NCBI GenBank assembly: GCA_016871175.1
Contig: VFZL01000001.1
Coordinates: 192,218-256,217, forward strand
Reading direction: 5' to 3'
DNA from: Acidimicrobiia bacterium
Lineage (GTDB): Bacteria > Acidobacteriota > Vicinamibacteria > Vicinamibacterales > CAVVIG01
Length of the DNA stretch: 64,000 nt
In this document: positions 52,055-61,003 of the stretch, in pieces
Numbering within the stretch: the first letter of the stretch is position 1
Layout: the number at the start of each line of letters is the position of its first letter
Position numbers and translations under genes: made by a program
The notes under the pieces: generated by a model
What the model was told of the DNA's origin: nothing
Database searches by the model: none
What the model saw: the letters and a program-made list of their open reading frames with translations, nothing else

Positions 52055-53389
52055 ATGATCATCACGAAGCTCGCGTTGCCGCGTCGCACGTTCCTTTGCG
52101 GCATGGGCGCGGCCGTCGCCTTGCCGTTGCTGGATGCGATGGTGCCCGCCCTGGGCGCGCAGTCGAGGTCGAAGGGGAGCCCGCGGTTTGCCGCGGTCTA
52201 CGTCGGCAATGGCGCCCACATGGCCCAGTGGACGCCGGCCACCGAGGGTGTCGACTTCGAGGTGTCACCGATCCTCAAAGGGATCGAGGCGTACCGGGAT
52301 CGCTTGGCCGTGTTCACCGGGCTCGACAACTTCCCCGCCACCGACCAGGGCGACGTCGGTGGACAGCATCCGCGCGCCGCACCGGCTTTCATGAGCGGCA
52401 TCCATGCGAAGCCGACCGAAGGCGCTGACCTCGAGGCCGGCACGACCATCGATCAGATGATCGCCGCCAAGATCTGCCAGGACACCAAGCTGTCGTCGCT
52501 GGAAGCCGCGGTCGATCGCATCGACGTCGTCGGCGCCTGCGATCACGGCTACGCCTGTGCGTACATGAACTGCATGTCGTGGCGAACCCCGACGATGCCG
52601 CTGCCGTCGGAGACGAATCCGCGCTTCATCTTCGAGCGGATGTTTGGTGTGGGCAGCACTGCGGAAGAGCGCATGCACCGTGCCGCTGAAGATCGCAGCA
52701 TCCTCGATGGGATCACTCAGGAGATCGCCGACCTTCGCCGCCAGCTCGGGTCACGCGATCGCTCCAAGCTGGGCGAGTACTTCGACGCGGTGCGCGATGT
52801 CGAAGGACGCATCGCGAAGGCTGAGTCGACCAATACGGACTTCGCGGTACCAGACCAACCCGTCGGCGTGCCCGCCAACTTCAAGGAGTACATCGAGCTG
52901 ATGTTTGATCTCCAGGTGCTGGCGTTCCAGGCCGACATCACGCGCGTCAGCAGCCTGATGATGGCCCGCGAGAATACCGGCCGCGCCTATCCGGAGATCG
53001 GCATTGGCGAGGCGCACCACGCCATCTCGCACCACGACAACAACCCCGACAAGCTCGCGGCCTATGCAAAGATCAACGCGTATCACGTCCAGATGCTGAG
53101 CTACTTCCTGAAGAGGCTCGATTCGATTCAGGACGGTGACGCCACGCTGCTCGATCGCACCACGGTGCTCTACGGTAGCGGCATGAGCAACGGCAACGTG
53201 CACAGCAACTTCGACGTGCCGGTGATGGTCGTGGGTGGCAAGTCGCTGGGTATCCGCGGCAACCGCCACGTCCGCTATCCCAAAGGTACGCCGCTGGCGA
53301 ACCTGATGCTCGGCTTGACCGATCGGTACGGCGTCAGCCTCCAGAAGTTCGGTGACAGCAACGCCGCAATCGACTTGACGACGCTCTAA
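52055..53389 (+). CDS. DUF1552 family Tat-exported protein
   Basis: A 444-residue protein starting at ATG 52055 with a twin-arginine signal (LPRRTFLCGMGAAVALPLLD). The mature part matches DUF1552: YVGNGAHMAQWTPA near 50, GLDNFPATDQGDVGG near 90, VLYGSGMSNGNVHS near 370. It resembles the sulfatase-like DUF1501 group but has no proven activity. It nearly always neighbours DUF1592 cytochrome proteins, and the spacing here supports one operon with the ankyrin and DUF1592 genes. The encoded system is thought to be envelope-associated, but its substrate is unknown. Confidence 0.9.
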   Translation: MIITKLALPRRTFLCGMGAAVALPLLDAMVPALGAQSRSKGSPRFAAVYVGNGAHMAQWTPATEGVDFEVSPILKGIEAYRDRLAVFTGLDNFPATDQGDVGGQHPRAAPAFMSGIHAKPTEGADLEAGTTIDQMIAAKICQDTKLSSLEAAVDRIDVVGACDHGYACAYMNCMSWRTPTMPLPSETNPRFIFERMFGVGSTAEERMHRAAEDRSILDGITQEIADLRRQLGSRDRSKLGEYFDAVRDVEGRIAKAESTNTDFAVPDQPVGVPANFKEYIELMFDLQVLAFQADITRVSSLMMARENTGRAYPEIGIGEAHHAISHHDNNPDKLAAYAKINAYHVQMLSYFLKRLDSIQDGDATLLDRTTVLYGSGMSNGNVHSNFDVPVMVVGGKSLGIRGNRHVRYPKGTPLANLMLGLTDRYGVSLQKFGDSNAAIDLTTL

Positions 53390-53456
53390 GGTAGTTCTTG
53401 AGTTGTGTGTCGTGAGAGGTCTGACGCCCTAACGCCGGGCCGCGCGGCCGATTCAG

Positions 53457-53856
53457 TCAGGCGCCCGCCGGAGGCCGCGCTTTGTCCCGTGGCGAAAGGA
53501 CCCGCCGAGCAGCGGTGCCGTCGACGTCGTCCAAGGACGTTGCGGGCTCGAATTGACGTGAAGGAAGCGCGAAGACGAACAGCGTCAGGCCCGCCATCGC
53601 CGCGACGTACTGCTTGCCGTTCATCGCGTACGTAATCGGGTTGTTCAGCATCTGCGCCCAGAGGTTGTTTCCAGAGAAGCGTTCCGTTGCGTGCATCGAG
53701 GATCCCGCCACACGCGTCTTCCGCTCCCGATGAGTAAACGCTGAGGTTCAGCGCGCCTGCGTCGATGAACAAGGCGGGATCAATGGGCTCGTGAGGATGG
53801 TCGCACTGATGACAGTTTCGAGGTGCGCGCCAAGTCTCCGCGTGAAGAGTACACAA
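53457..53856 (-). pseudogene. PQQ-dependent dehydrogenase C-terminal remnant
   Basis: In one frame ILDARNGTLLWKQ appears, and in the next frame NPITYAMNGKQYVAAMAGLT then LFVFALP. Together these make the final blade of a quinoprotein (PQQ) alcohol dehydrogenase, joined by a frameshift near 53670. Upstream codons (SVYSSGAEDACGG and an unmatched CHQCDHP stretch) do not extend the match. Nothing else of the ~600-residue protein is present, so this is a decayed fragment. It is convergent with the DUF1552 gene. Confidence 0.6.
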
Positions 53857-53884
53857 AGGCGATCGAACACCATACCCTGTCCCT

Positions 53885-54172
53885 ATGAATGTGTACGGCC
53901 CAACTGTTCGACTCGGGCTCTGGCTCTGGCTGCTGACCGGCCTATTTGCGCTCAGGGTCGTCGCGCAACCGATGTCGCTCCTCCTTGAACACCCGCTCTT
54001 GCCTCGCTTCGAAGCCTGGCATAGCGATGCGTTGCCCTACGGACTGCTCGTGGCCTCACAGATCCTGATCCTCGTCGCGATGTCGTGGACGGCGCGCGGA
54101 ATCGACGCGGGAACGATGGCCCTGACACCTCCAGAAGGGCCGCGCCGCACGAGCGCCGCGGCCTGTCAGTGA
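53885..54172 (+). CDS. Small membrane protein of unknown function
   Basis: 95 residues with two predicted membrane segments (LGLWLWLLTGLFALRVVAQP near 10-29; LPYGLLVASQILILVAMSWT near 50-69) and a polar C-terminus. The conserved-looking motif EAWHSDALPYGLLVASQ lies between them. No family is recognised. The C-terminal tail after the second helix is short and may be truncated. Confidence 0.5.
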   Translation: MNVYGPTVRLGLWLWLLTGLFALRVVAQPMSLLLEHPLLPRFEAWHSDALPYGLLVASQILILVAMSWTARGIDAGTMALTPPEGPRRTSAAACQ

Positions 54173-54389
54173 ACTCCGCGAGTTCGACGACGACGAGGCG
54201 CCAGGCTACTCGCCGAACAGGAGCGGCACAACACTCTCCGCGGAGAATTCGCCACAGACGAGGCGGCTCGGTGTGAAGCTGCACCATCGTGGCGTCTGCT
54301 GACCTACTGGTCTGACACGCAGGGAGGTTCGGCGCGAGCTGGCCTCCTGACGTAAGCTGATGCCGAACCACGCTCCCCGAAGGAGGACT

Positions 54390-54953
54390 ATGAAGCGCAT
54401 CGGTATCCCCTTAACGTTCGCAGCGGTGTTCGCGCTCGCCACGCCCGTCGCCCCATCTCTCGCCCAGCCAGCACCTGCTGCGGCGCCGTTGCGCGCACCT
54501 GACGTGATCTTCGTGCCCACACCCACGGAAGTGGTCCAGGCGATGCTCAAGCTCGCCAAAGTCGGACCCAAAGACGTCCTCTACGACCTCGGATCGGGTG
54601 ACGGACGAATCGCGATCGCAGCGGTGAAGGATTTCGGTGCCTTGCGCGCGACGGGCATCGATATCGACCCGCAACGCATCAAGGAAGCCGAGGAAAACCG
54701 GCAGAAGGCAGGGGTTGGAGACAAGGTCCGATTTCTGAATCAGGATCTGTTCACGACGAACATCAGCGACGCGACTGTCGTGACCCTCTATTTGCTGCCC
54801 AGCCTGAACGTGAAATTGATCCCCAAGCTCAAGTCTGAGCTGAAACCCGGCACCCGAATCGTCTCGCATGCCTTCGACATGGGTGATTGGAAGCCGGAGC
54901 AGACGCTCGATGTGAACGGCCGGTCGGTGTTCTTCTGGACCATTCCGAAGTGA
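54390..54953 (+). CDS. Signal-peptide-bearing SAM methyltransferase-fold protein
   Basis: A 187-residue protein from ATG 54390 with a strong AAGGAGG. Residues 1-26 form a cleavable signal peptide ending in LAQ. The rest is a class I methyltransferase fold with VLYDLGSGDGRIAIAAVKDF (near 62-81), GIDIDPQRIKEAEENRQKAG and a conserved end, VSHAFDMGDWKPEQTL. The intact SAM motif behind an export signal is odd, because the cofactor is not normally available outside the cytoplasm. The family is common in Acidobacteriota and Planctomycetota with unknown substrate. Confidence 0.85.
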   Translation: MKRIGIPLTFAAVFALATPVAPSLAQPAPAAAPLRAPDVIFVPTPTEVVQAMLKLAKVGPKDVLYDLGSGDGRIAIAAVKDFGALRATGIDIDPQRIKEAEENRQKAGVGDKVRFLNQDLFTTNISDATVVTLYLLPSLNVKLIPKLKSELKPGTRIVSHAFDMGDWKPEQTLDVNGRSVFFWTIPK

Positions 54954-55071
54954 TGCCCTCACGGTGCGTGAGCGCCGCGGCGCCAGGGGAAGTCCAACAC
55001 TGCGCTGGTCTAACGGTCGTGGAATCGGTGACGGTCGATGAGCCACGCTGGAGAGATGTGCGGCCAGCTTC

Positions 55072-56175
55072 TCATAGTCGGAAGCCGCTCGGCCGGATCC
55101 AGAAGCTTTCCCGCCACACACCTCCGGGTTCGACTGTCTGAAGCTCCGTGTAGGTGCCACGCGCGGCCATGTTCAACGCGTTGCTGATCGCGACCATGGG
55201 TTCGATGCACACGAAGTTGCGCTCGGCGGGTGGCGACGGGCCCTGCCCGCCGCGTCCCGTCCCGCGCGGATTCGGCGCCCACGCGACAACGGCTCGGTAG
55301 CGGGGACCGAGCACGACATCGAGCCGCTGCGTGCGGCCGTGGACAGTCATGGTCGCTCGACCGGATGCGTCGCGCACCAGATCGCTGAACACCTCGTCGA
55401 GGTTGTAGTCGCGAAGCTGCGCGCGCCCGCCGGGCAGGAGCGCCTCGACCGGCTCGGTGACTCCGGTCGGGACCTTGTCAGCGTCGAGGACCCAGCGCGT
55501 ACGAGCGCCGATCGCAATCGTCCAGTCGTCGCGAGGGGAGTCACTCAGCTGAAAGTAGGGATGGAATCCGACACTCACCGGCATCGGGTCGGCACTCAGG
55601 TTGGTGATCGTGGTGTCGACCTCGAGTGCGCCGTCCGCCAGGCGATACGTCATCTCGATCGTGTGCGCGAAGGGCCATTGCTTCATCCATGAGGGCTGGC
55701 GGAAGAAGTCGAGACGGCTCGTGACCGACGCCCCATCGCGTCCTGCACGCACATCAATGACGCGCCAGGCGTCGGTGGTGGTCAAGAACCCGTGGATGGG
55801 AATGGGCGCGCGCACGTTGCCGATGCGCAGATCGAACGAATAGCGTTGGCCGTTGGCGTAGAACGCCGGTTCGTCGAGCCGATTGGCCCACGGTCCCATG
55901 AACGGCAGCGCCGTCATCGCCGGCCTGGCTTTGAACTCCTCGACCGACTGGTAGGGGAAGCGCAACACGTGGTGTCCGGCCACTTGCATGTCGAACGCGA
56001 TGTTTCCGACCGACGGCAGAATCGAGACCTCGATGTCGGCCGTGCGGTCCGTCAATCTGACGATGTCGCCCTGTTGAACGGCCCCGTGCCGCTGCTGAGC
56101 TGTGGGCGCAGCGGTCAGCCAGACCCCGGAAGCGGCGAGAGCCACGGCGCCGCGCGCAAGAAGGCTGGAGCTCAC
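55072..56175 (-). CDS. Exported aldose 1-epimerase-family protein
   Basis: A 367-residue protein: signal peptide (~1-26), then a galactose-mutarotase-like beta-sandwich. Likely active-site residues are His in IPIHGFLTT near 122, His in SVGFHPYFQL near 204 and Glu in FVCIEPMVAISN near 322, with the Asn/Arg binding pair in GPWANRLDEP near 93. It interconverts alpha and beta anomers of sugars, apparently in the periplasm. It is divergent from the DLQGVW protein at 56263. Confidence 0.85.
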   Translation of the reverse strand: MSSSLLARGAVALAASGVWLTAAPTAQQRHGAVQQGDIVRLTDRTADIEVSILPSVGNIAFDMQVAGHHVLRFPYQSVEEFKARPAMTALPFMGPWANRLDEPAFYANGQRYSFDLRIGNVRAPIPIHGFLTTTDAWRVIDVRAGRDGASVTSRLDFFRQPSWMKQWPFAHTIEMTYRLADGALEVDTTITNLSADPMPVSVGFHPYFQLSDSPRDDWTIAIGARTRWVLDADKVPTGVTEPVEALLPGGRAQLRDYNLDEVFSDLVRDASGRATMTVHGRTQRLDVVLGPRYRAVVAWAPNPRGTGRGGQGPSPPAERNFVCIEPMVAISNALNMAARGTYTELQTVEPGGVWRESFWIRPSGFRL

Positions 56176-56262
56176 GCGAAAATGGTCTCACGAACTGCTC
56201 AACGCGTCATCCCCATGGGCCCCGGGTCTGGTAAGGTATGCCAATCTGACGGGAGGTCTTGC

Positions 56263-57297
56263 ATGCAGTGGCCACGGCTCACGCAACAGGTCGTAACGCT
56301 GTCCGGTATCGTCGTACTGGTCGTCGCCGGTTCCGTAGCGGGCCAGGCACAAGCGCCCGCGCCCAGCGCCAAGAAGGCCGCGGCGGCCGTGAAGAAGGCC
56401 AAGTTGCCGAGAACGGTTGACGGCCAGCCGGACCTCCAGGGGGTGTGGAACTACGCCACCGTCACGCCGCTCGAGCGGCCGGACGCGCTGCGCGGGAAGG
56501 ATGTCTTCAGCGAGGACGAGGCTGAGGAGTACGCGCGACAGGAAGCCGACAAGGCGGATCACGACAAGAACCCACCGGCTGACATCGTCGGGAACTACAA
56601 CGAGTTCTGGTATGACGCCGACAAGAAAGTGGTAGGGACCAGGCGCACGTCGCTGATCGTGGACCCGCCCGATGGGCGGCTGCCGCCGCAGACCGAACAG
56701 GCGAAACAGCGGGAGGCCGCCATCACCGCCGCGCGCCGTGGTGTGGGACGTCACGAGCCCACGCCTGGCGGATTCGTCGAGGACCTCGGGCCGGGGGGCT
56801 TACAGGTCCGCTGCATTCTCGGTTTCAACTCTGGACCACCGATGACGCCGGCGGCGTACAACCAGAACGTCCAGATCTTCCAGACACGTGACTACGTGGT
56901 GATCCTCAACGAGATGATCCACAGCGCGCGGATCGTGCCGATGGACGGACGACCGCATGGCAAGCTGCCGCAGTGGGTCGGCGATTCTCGCGGCCGCTGG
57001 GAAGGCGACACCCTGGTTGTGGAGACGGTCAACTTCAAGCGCGAGACGGCGTTCCTCAACGGCAGGACGACGTCGAAGCTGCATCTGACGGAGCGCTTCA
57101 CGCGCGTGGACCCCGATACCCTGTTGTATCAGTTCACCGTCAACGATCCGAACGTCTGGACGAGGCCGTGGACCGCGGAGATCGCGATGAGCCGGAACGA
57201 GGAGCGCATCTACGAGTACGCGTGCCACGAAGGAAACCACGGGCTGGTCGGCATCCTCGGCGGCGCTCGCGCGAAAGAATCCTCGGCCGCTAAATAG
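56263..57297 (+). CDS. Exported DLQGVW-type protein, paralogue 1
   Basis: A 344-residue protein from ATG 56263 with a GGGAGG upstream, a signal peptide (~1-28) and a Lys-rich linker. The core starts with GQPDLQGVWNYATVTPLERP and has RTSLIVDPPDGRLPP, MIHSARIVPMDGRPH, LPQWVGDSRGRWEGDTLVVE and EYACHEGNHGLVGIL. This family is highly expanded in Acidobacteriota with no known function. A paralogue on the other strand lies at 60993-61994. Confidence 0.8.
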   Translation: MQWPRLTQQVVTLSGIVVLVVAGSVAGQAQAPAPSAKKAAAAVKKAKLPRTVDGQPDLQGVWNYATVTPLERPDALRGKDVFSEDEAEEYARQEADKADHDKNPPADIVGNYNEFWYDADKKVVGTRRTSLIVDPPDGRLPPQTEQAKQREAAITAARRGVGRHEPTPGGFVEDLGPGGLQVRCILGFNSGPPMTPAAYNQNVQIFQTRDYVVILNEMIHSARIVPMDGRPHGKLPQWVGDSRGRWEGDTLVVETVNFKRETAFLNGRTTSKLHLTERFTRVDPDTLLYQFTVNDPNVWTRPWTAEIAMSRNEERIYEYACHEGNHGLVGILGGARAKESSAAK

Positions 57298-57309
57298 TCT
57301 CGGGGGAAA

Positions 57310-58266
57310 CTATCGCCCGGCGGCGCCACGCTGCAGATAGGTCCGATCGATCCGGAACGCCATCGCGCTCAAACCGATGAGCAGCAGGCCGAAGACGACG
57401 AGCGCGATCGGCCAGCCCACCGAGTCGGCGAAGTGTTCGCTCGTGAACCACCCGGTGTAGGCAAGAATCGCCAGCGTGGCGACGAACAGCAGTGTTCGGC
57501 TCCGCACGGCCACGCTGAGACAGACGACGCCAGCCGCGGCGAGCAAGAAGACGACCTCGATCGGTGTGCGCTCGAGGATCGCGAAGAGGCCAGCCAGCGC
57601 CGCGGTGGCACCGACGAGATACCACGCCGGCGTGACCGGCCGATGTCGCGTGCGGTCGACACCCGTCGCGGCCAACACGAGGCTCGCGCCGACCACCAAC
57701 GCGATCACTTCGCCGTCCACGTCCAGGAGGGCGAAGGCGGTCCACGCGAAGCACGTGGCGAAGGCCACGCTCACCAGCAGCAACGTCGCGCGGCCCAGCG
57801 GCACGAACACGGCGCCGAATTGCGCGGCCATCGTGCCGCAAACGATAAGGACGGCCCACCGCCAGTCGCCGCCTTCGCCGTACTCGTCGAAGAGCACGAT
57901 CAGGCCGGTGGGTTCGAGTGCCGTCGCCATCAGAAACAACGCCGTGGTGGCTTTGTCGAATCGCCCATCGCGCTGCGCGAGCACGGCCAGGACGAACGCG
58001 GCTACGCCAGAGCCGAGCGTAATGACGACCCGCCCCGCGGGTGACATTGAGTCCCACTGCAGCGCGATGAAGACGCAGACGCCGGCGAAGACGAACGTTC
58101 CGCCGATGTAGCCCAGCACGCGGATGAGGAGTTCCTTTCTACGCGAGCCGTGGCTGACCGGGGCGACGTCGCCCAATGCCTCTGCGATGTCCTGCAGGGA
58201 CAGCCCGTGCCGCTTGGCCAGCGTGGATATGTCGTGGAGCGCTTGCGCGCGGTCAGCGTCGCTCAT
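57310..58266 (-). CDS. DUF2157-like membrane protein
   Basis: About 318 residues from ATG 58266; ATG 58308 would lie further inside the upstream gene. The cytoplasmic N-terminus (~45 residues) is followed by about ten membrane segments arranged as paired hairpins, beginning VLGYIGGTFVFAGVCVFIAL. This matches the DUF2157-type pattern. The function is unknown. It overlaps the preceding small protein gene by 14 bases, so they are probably co-expressed. Confidence 0.6.
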   Translation of the reverse strand: MSDADRAQALHDISTLAKRHGLSLQDIAEALGDVAPVSHGSRRKELLIRVLGYIGGTFVFAGVCVFIALQWDSMSPAGRVVITLGSGVAAFVLAVLAQRDGRFDKATTALFLMATALEPTGLIVLFDEYGEGGDWRWAVLIVCGTMAAQFGAVFVPLGRATLLLVSVAFATCFAWTAFALLDVDGEVIALVVGASLVLAATGVDRTRHRPVTPAWYLVGATAALAGLFAILERTPIEVVFLLAAAGVVCLSVAVRSRTLLFVATLAILAYTGWFTSEHFADSVGWPIALVVFGLLLIGLSAMAFRIDRTYLQRGAAGR

Positions 58267-58858
58267 CGCGTGTGACCCAGCCGACAAACGTGATCGGCCG
58301 ATACGCATCGGTGAACGGCGCGGGCAGTGTGATGTTCACGCCGCGACCGCGACTGAACAGGGTGATGCGCTGACGGTAGCTGCGCATGCCGAAGATCTCC
58401 CCGATGAGCCCGGGACCGCCCGACATGTCGGGCGTGCGAAGGGCATAGCCGTCCGGCGCCTCGACCGCAGTCGAGACGGGCGTCGTCGCCAACGCGTCGA
58501 TGACGATCACACGTTCCGATTCGCCCTCGTTGAGTCGATCAGGCGCCGTGAACGGAATCTCTTTGGCCGTCAGCGTCGCGTGGTCGACGAGGAGCAGGTT
58601 CCGCCGCCAGCTGTAGCCGCCTGAGGCCACCGGCGTGACGATGGCGACCACGCGATTGTCACGTACGCCGAAGTCCATAGATGTCGAGGGCCTCGCGGCG
58701 TCATACGGTCCGTCGATCTTGAGGACCATGTCGTAGGTCGGCAGCGGCACGGTCCATCGCGGCACCGTTGAGGCGACGAGAAAAAACGCCGCCACCAGCG
58801 GAAGCGCGATGGCCGCGAATATGAACGCGTTGTCGCGGGGGGGCTGTCTCGAGCGCAT
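58253..58858 (-). CDS. Single-span membrane protein of unknown function
   Basis: About 201 residues from ATG 58858 (GTG 58867 also in frame). One N-terminal membrane segment (AFIFAAIALPLVAAFFLVAS in essence) is followed by a beta-rich domain of ~165 residues with SWRRNLLLVDHATLT and RPITFVGWVTRD. No known family is recognised. It overlaps the DUF2157-like gene and is likely its partner. Confidence 0.65.
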   Translation of the reverse strand: MRSRQPPRDNAFIFAAIALPLVAAFFLVASTVPRWTVPLPTYDMVLKIDGPYDAARPSTSMDFGVRDNRVVAIVTPVASGGYSWRRNLLLVDHATLTAKEIPFTAPDRLNEGESERVIVIDALATTPVSTAVEAPDGYALRTPDMSGGPGLIGEIFGMRSYRQRITLFSRGRGVNITLPAPFTDAYRPITFVGWVTRDERR

Positions 58859-59033
58859 GGCTACCATCGTCGCGTTCCGTGGTCAGCGGTCGAACAGGTG
58901 CTCGACCGAGGAAGGTGATCGGGCCGCGCCTCATACCTGCGCCACATCATACGCTGCCGTCGGAGGAGGGGTGCCCGCGGCAGAGTGAGCAACAGACTGG
59001 CGCTCCCGGTGTAGGCTCGCGGAGAGGCTCTGT

Positions 59034-59888
59034 ATGGGGATCGGTACATCGACGATGGGGCGATGTGCGCAACTCGCCTTGGCCATCGCAGGAATCTCGA
59101 CGGCCGCCTGCTCAGCTGGTTCGTCTGTGCCCGCGGTGCCGCAGCCTGGCGCGAATGCCGCGTTCACCCTCCCGGCCGGACGCGTCGTCGACCTGTCACA
59201 CGCGTACGACGCGAGCGCAGTCTTCTGGCCGACAGCGGACCCGTTCCGCCTCGAGAAGGTTGCTGACGGCGTCACGCCAAGTGGCTATTACTACACGGCG
59301 AACAACTTCTTCAGCTCCGAGCATGGCGGCACGCATCTCGATGCGCCGGTTCACTTCGCGCAGGGACGTCAGACCGTGGATCAGGTGCCTCTCGATCGAC
59401 TCCTCGGCCCGGCCGTTGTGGTCGACGTCACGGCCGCCGCTGCCCGCGACCCAGACTATCTCATCACCGGGGCGGACCTGGAGGCGTTCGAGCGTACACA
59501 TGGACGCCTGACGCCTGACGTGATGTTGCTGTTCTGAACCGGCTTCGCCTCACGCTGGCCGGACCCGGTGCGTTACGTCGGCACGGCGGAGCGCGGCGAA
59601 GCAGGCGTCACGAATCTCCACTTTCCAGGGCTCCACCCCGACGCTGCGCGGTGGATTGTGGCGAATCGGCCGGTGAAAGCCGTCGGCATCGATACGGCCA
59701 GCATCGATTACGGCCAGTCGAAGGGATTCGAATCGCACCGCGTGCTGTACGAGCGCGACGTCCCCGCCTTTGAGAACCTGGCGTCGCTCGACGCGCTCCC
59801 GCCGCGCGGTGCCTACGTGATCGCCCTGCCCATGAAGATTGCCGGTGGCTCCGGTGCGCCACTGCGGGCGGTTGCGCTGCTCCCCTGA
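59034..59888 (+). pseudogene. Cyclase-family (kynurenine formamidase-like) lipoprotein with in-frame TGA
   Basis: From ATG 59034 an exported protein with lipobox-like STAAC near residue 26 and the metal-binding HGGTHLDAPVHF near 98-109, as in cyclase/arylformamidase enzymes that hydrolyse cyclic or N-formyl substrates. The frame is interrupted by TGA (59535-59537) in LLF-stop-TGF. The same frame goes on with ASRWPDPVRYVGT, LHPDAARWIVANRPV and a normal end. CGA (Arg) would restore the usual LLxRTG motif, so a single C-to-T change or base error is likely. The final His and Glu ligands lie beyond the stop. Confidence 0.7.
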
Positions 59889-60136
59889 GCCCTCGTGCGG
59901 AGGTGCGTCTGGTCGCGAGGCCGGCCCTGGCGTGGCGCTTCAGGCGTACCGGCGTCGATCAGCCGACGACGTGGACAAGAACCTCCGCGTCCTGGTCGCT
60001 TATGGAAGCACTGGTTCCCCTGGTACACGCGACGTCTGGCCGAGCGTCCCGCCAACGTCTGGTTCGTGTTGAAGAGCCTGTTCGGGTAAGAACGGCACCC
60101 GCAGCCTCCCCGGTGGCCTCGACACGGCGGTCGCCC
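59889..60136. other. Intergenic region with a possible gene fragment
   Basis: No intact gene. A + frame ending at 60089 reads KHWFPWYTRRLAERPANVWF and then VLKSLFG, with a protein-like composition that starts abruptly near 60000. It could be the tail of a lost gene; the evidence is weak. Confidence 0.15.
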
Positions 60137-61003
60137 CTATGGGTTCGACCTCGCCCGCCTCGCTTCCGGCCAGTGCGCTAGGCGATCGGGCAGCTGGCGC
60201 CTGAGGGCGGCCAGCATCCGAAACACCGTCGTGAGGCGACGGTCGTGGCGCTCGCTCCAGGTGAACCCGTACTGTTCACGTATGGGTCTGGGAAGCGTGC
60301 CGACCGTGACCACACGATTCAGTGTCGTGACCGGCGCGATGAGGGCCGACAGCGGAGGCCTCAGCACGGCATACGCCAGCTCGCGCGCCTGATGGCCAAC
60401 CGCGATCGCACCGCTCGCGTACATCCCGGTGAGGTAGTCGTTCAGCTCGTTCCACGTGCGTGGAACGTCCCGATCCCGCGCGCCGAGCGCAACCGCCACC
60501 GCGGCGGACTCGAGACAGTACCGGTTACGTTCGTCCGCACTGAGCGGTCCCACGGTGCGCTCGTACACGAGCGGAATGGAGTCCAGGAGCGTCGCGTGGA
60601 CCCACAGGAGCAACGCCGGGTCTTTGGTGGAGTACGGCGTGCCTGCGGGGAATCGACCAGTGGCGACGCTCAAATGTCCGTGAACCCGGCGGTGGATCCC
60701 GCGGATGGAGTCGAGCGTCTGCTGACGCTGTGCCGTCGTCCCGAAGGTGAGCGACAACATCGCGCGTACTGTCGCGCGGAGCCGTGTGGCGGCCGCCGAT
60801 GGTCCGCCTCGAAACGAGCTGTGATCGAACACGCCGGCGGCCACGAGCGGATGCGCGAGTTGAAGCAGGATCGCGCGCGGCCAGGCCAGGAGCACCAGCC
60901 GTTCGGCGTTCAGGCGACGCGCCACCGGCGCGAGCGCCTCGTCGACCGACGCCAACGTGGCTAGCCCGTCTGCACGGCCCACCAGAACGGGCTTACTTGC
61001 CAT
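60137..61003 (-). CDS. MpaB/DUF2236-family oxygenase
   Basis: A 288-residue protein of the DUF2236 (oxygenase MpaB) group: LVLLAWPRAILLQLAHPLVA near 36-55, the HisxHis-type GIHRRVHGHLS near 101, and ALLLWVHATLLDSIPLVYER near 129-148 are all conserved. MpaB-type heme enzymes cleave prenyl chains, and bacterial relatives include latex-clearing protein. Substrate here is unknown. It overlaps the upstream DLQGVW paralogue by 11 bases, suggesting co-expression. Confidence 0.85.
   Translation of the reverse strand: MASKPVLVGRADGLATLASVDEALAPVARRLNAERLVLLAWPRAILLQLAHPLVAAGVFDHSSFRGGPSAAATRLRATVRAMLSLTFGTTAQRQQTLDSIRGIHRRVHGHLSVATGRFPAGTPYSTKDPALLLWVHATLLDSIPLVYERTVGPLSADERNRYCLESAAVAVALGARDRDVPRTWNELNDYLTGMYASGAIAVGHQARELAYAVLRPPLSALIAPVTTLNRVVTVGTLPRPIREQYGFTWSERHDRRLTTVFRMLAALRRQLPDRLAHWPEARRARSNP

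Noticed and set aside
59535-59537. Selenocysteine or stop-codon reassignment at the in-frame TGA
   Set aside because: The position is normally Arg, no SECIS-like hairpin is evident, and the other interrupted frames use TAA and TAG, so no single recoding rule fits.
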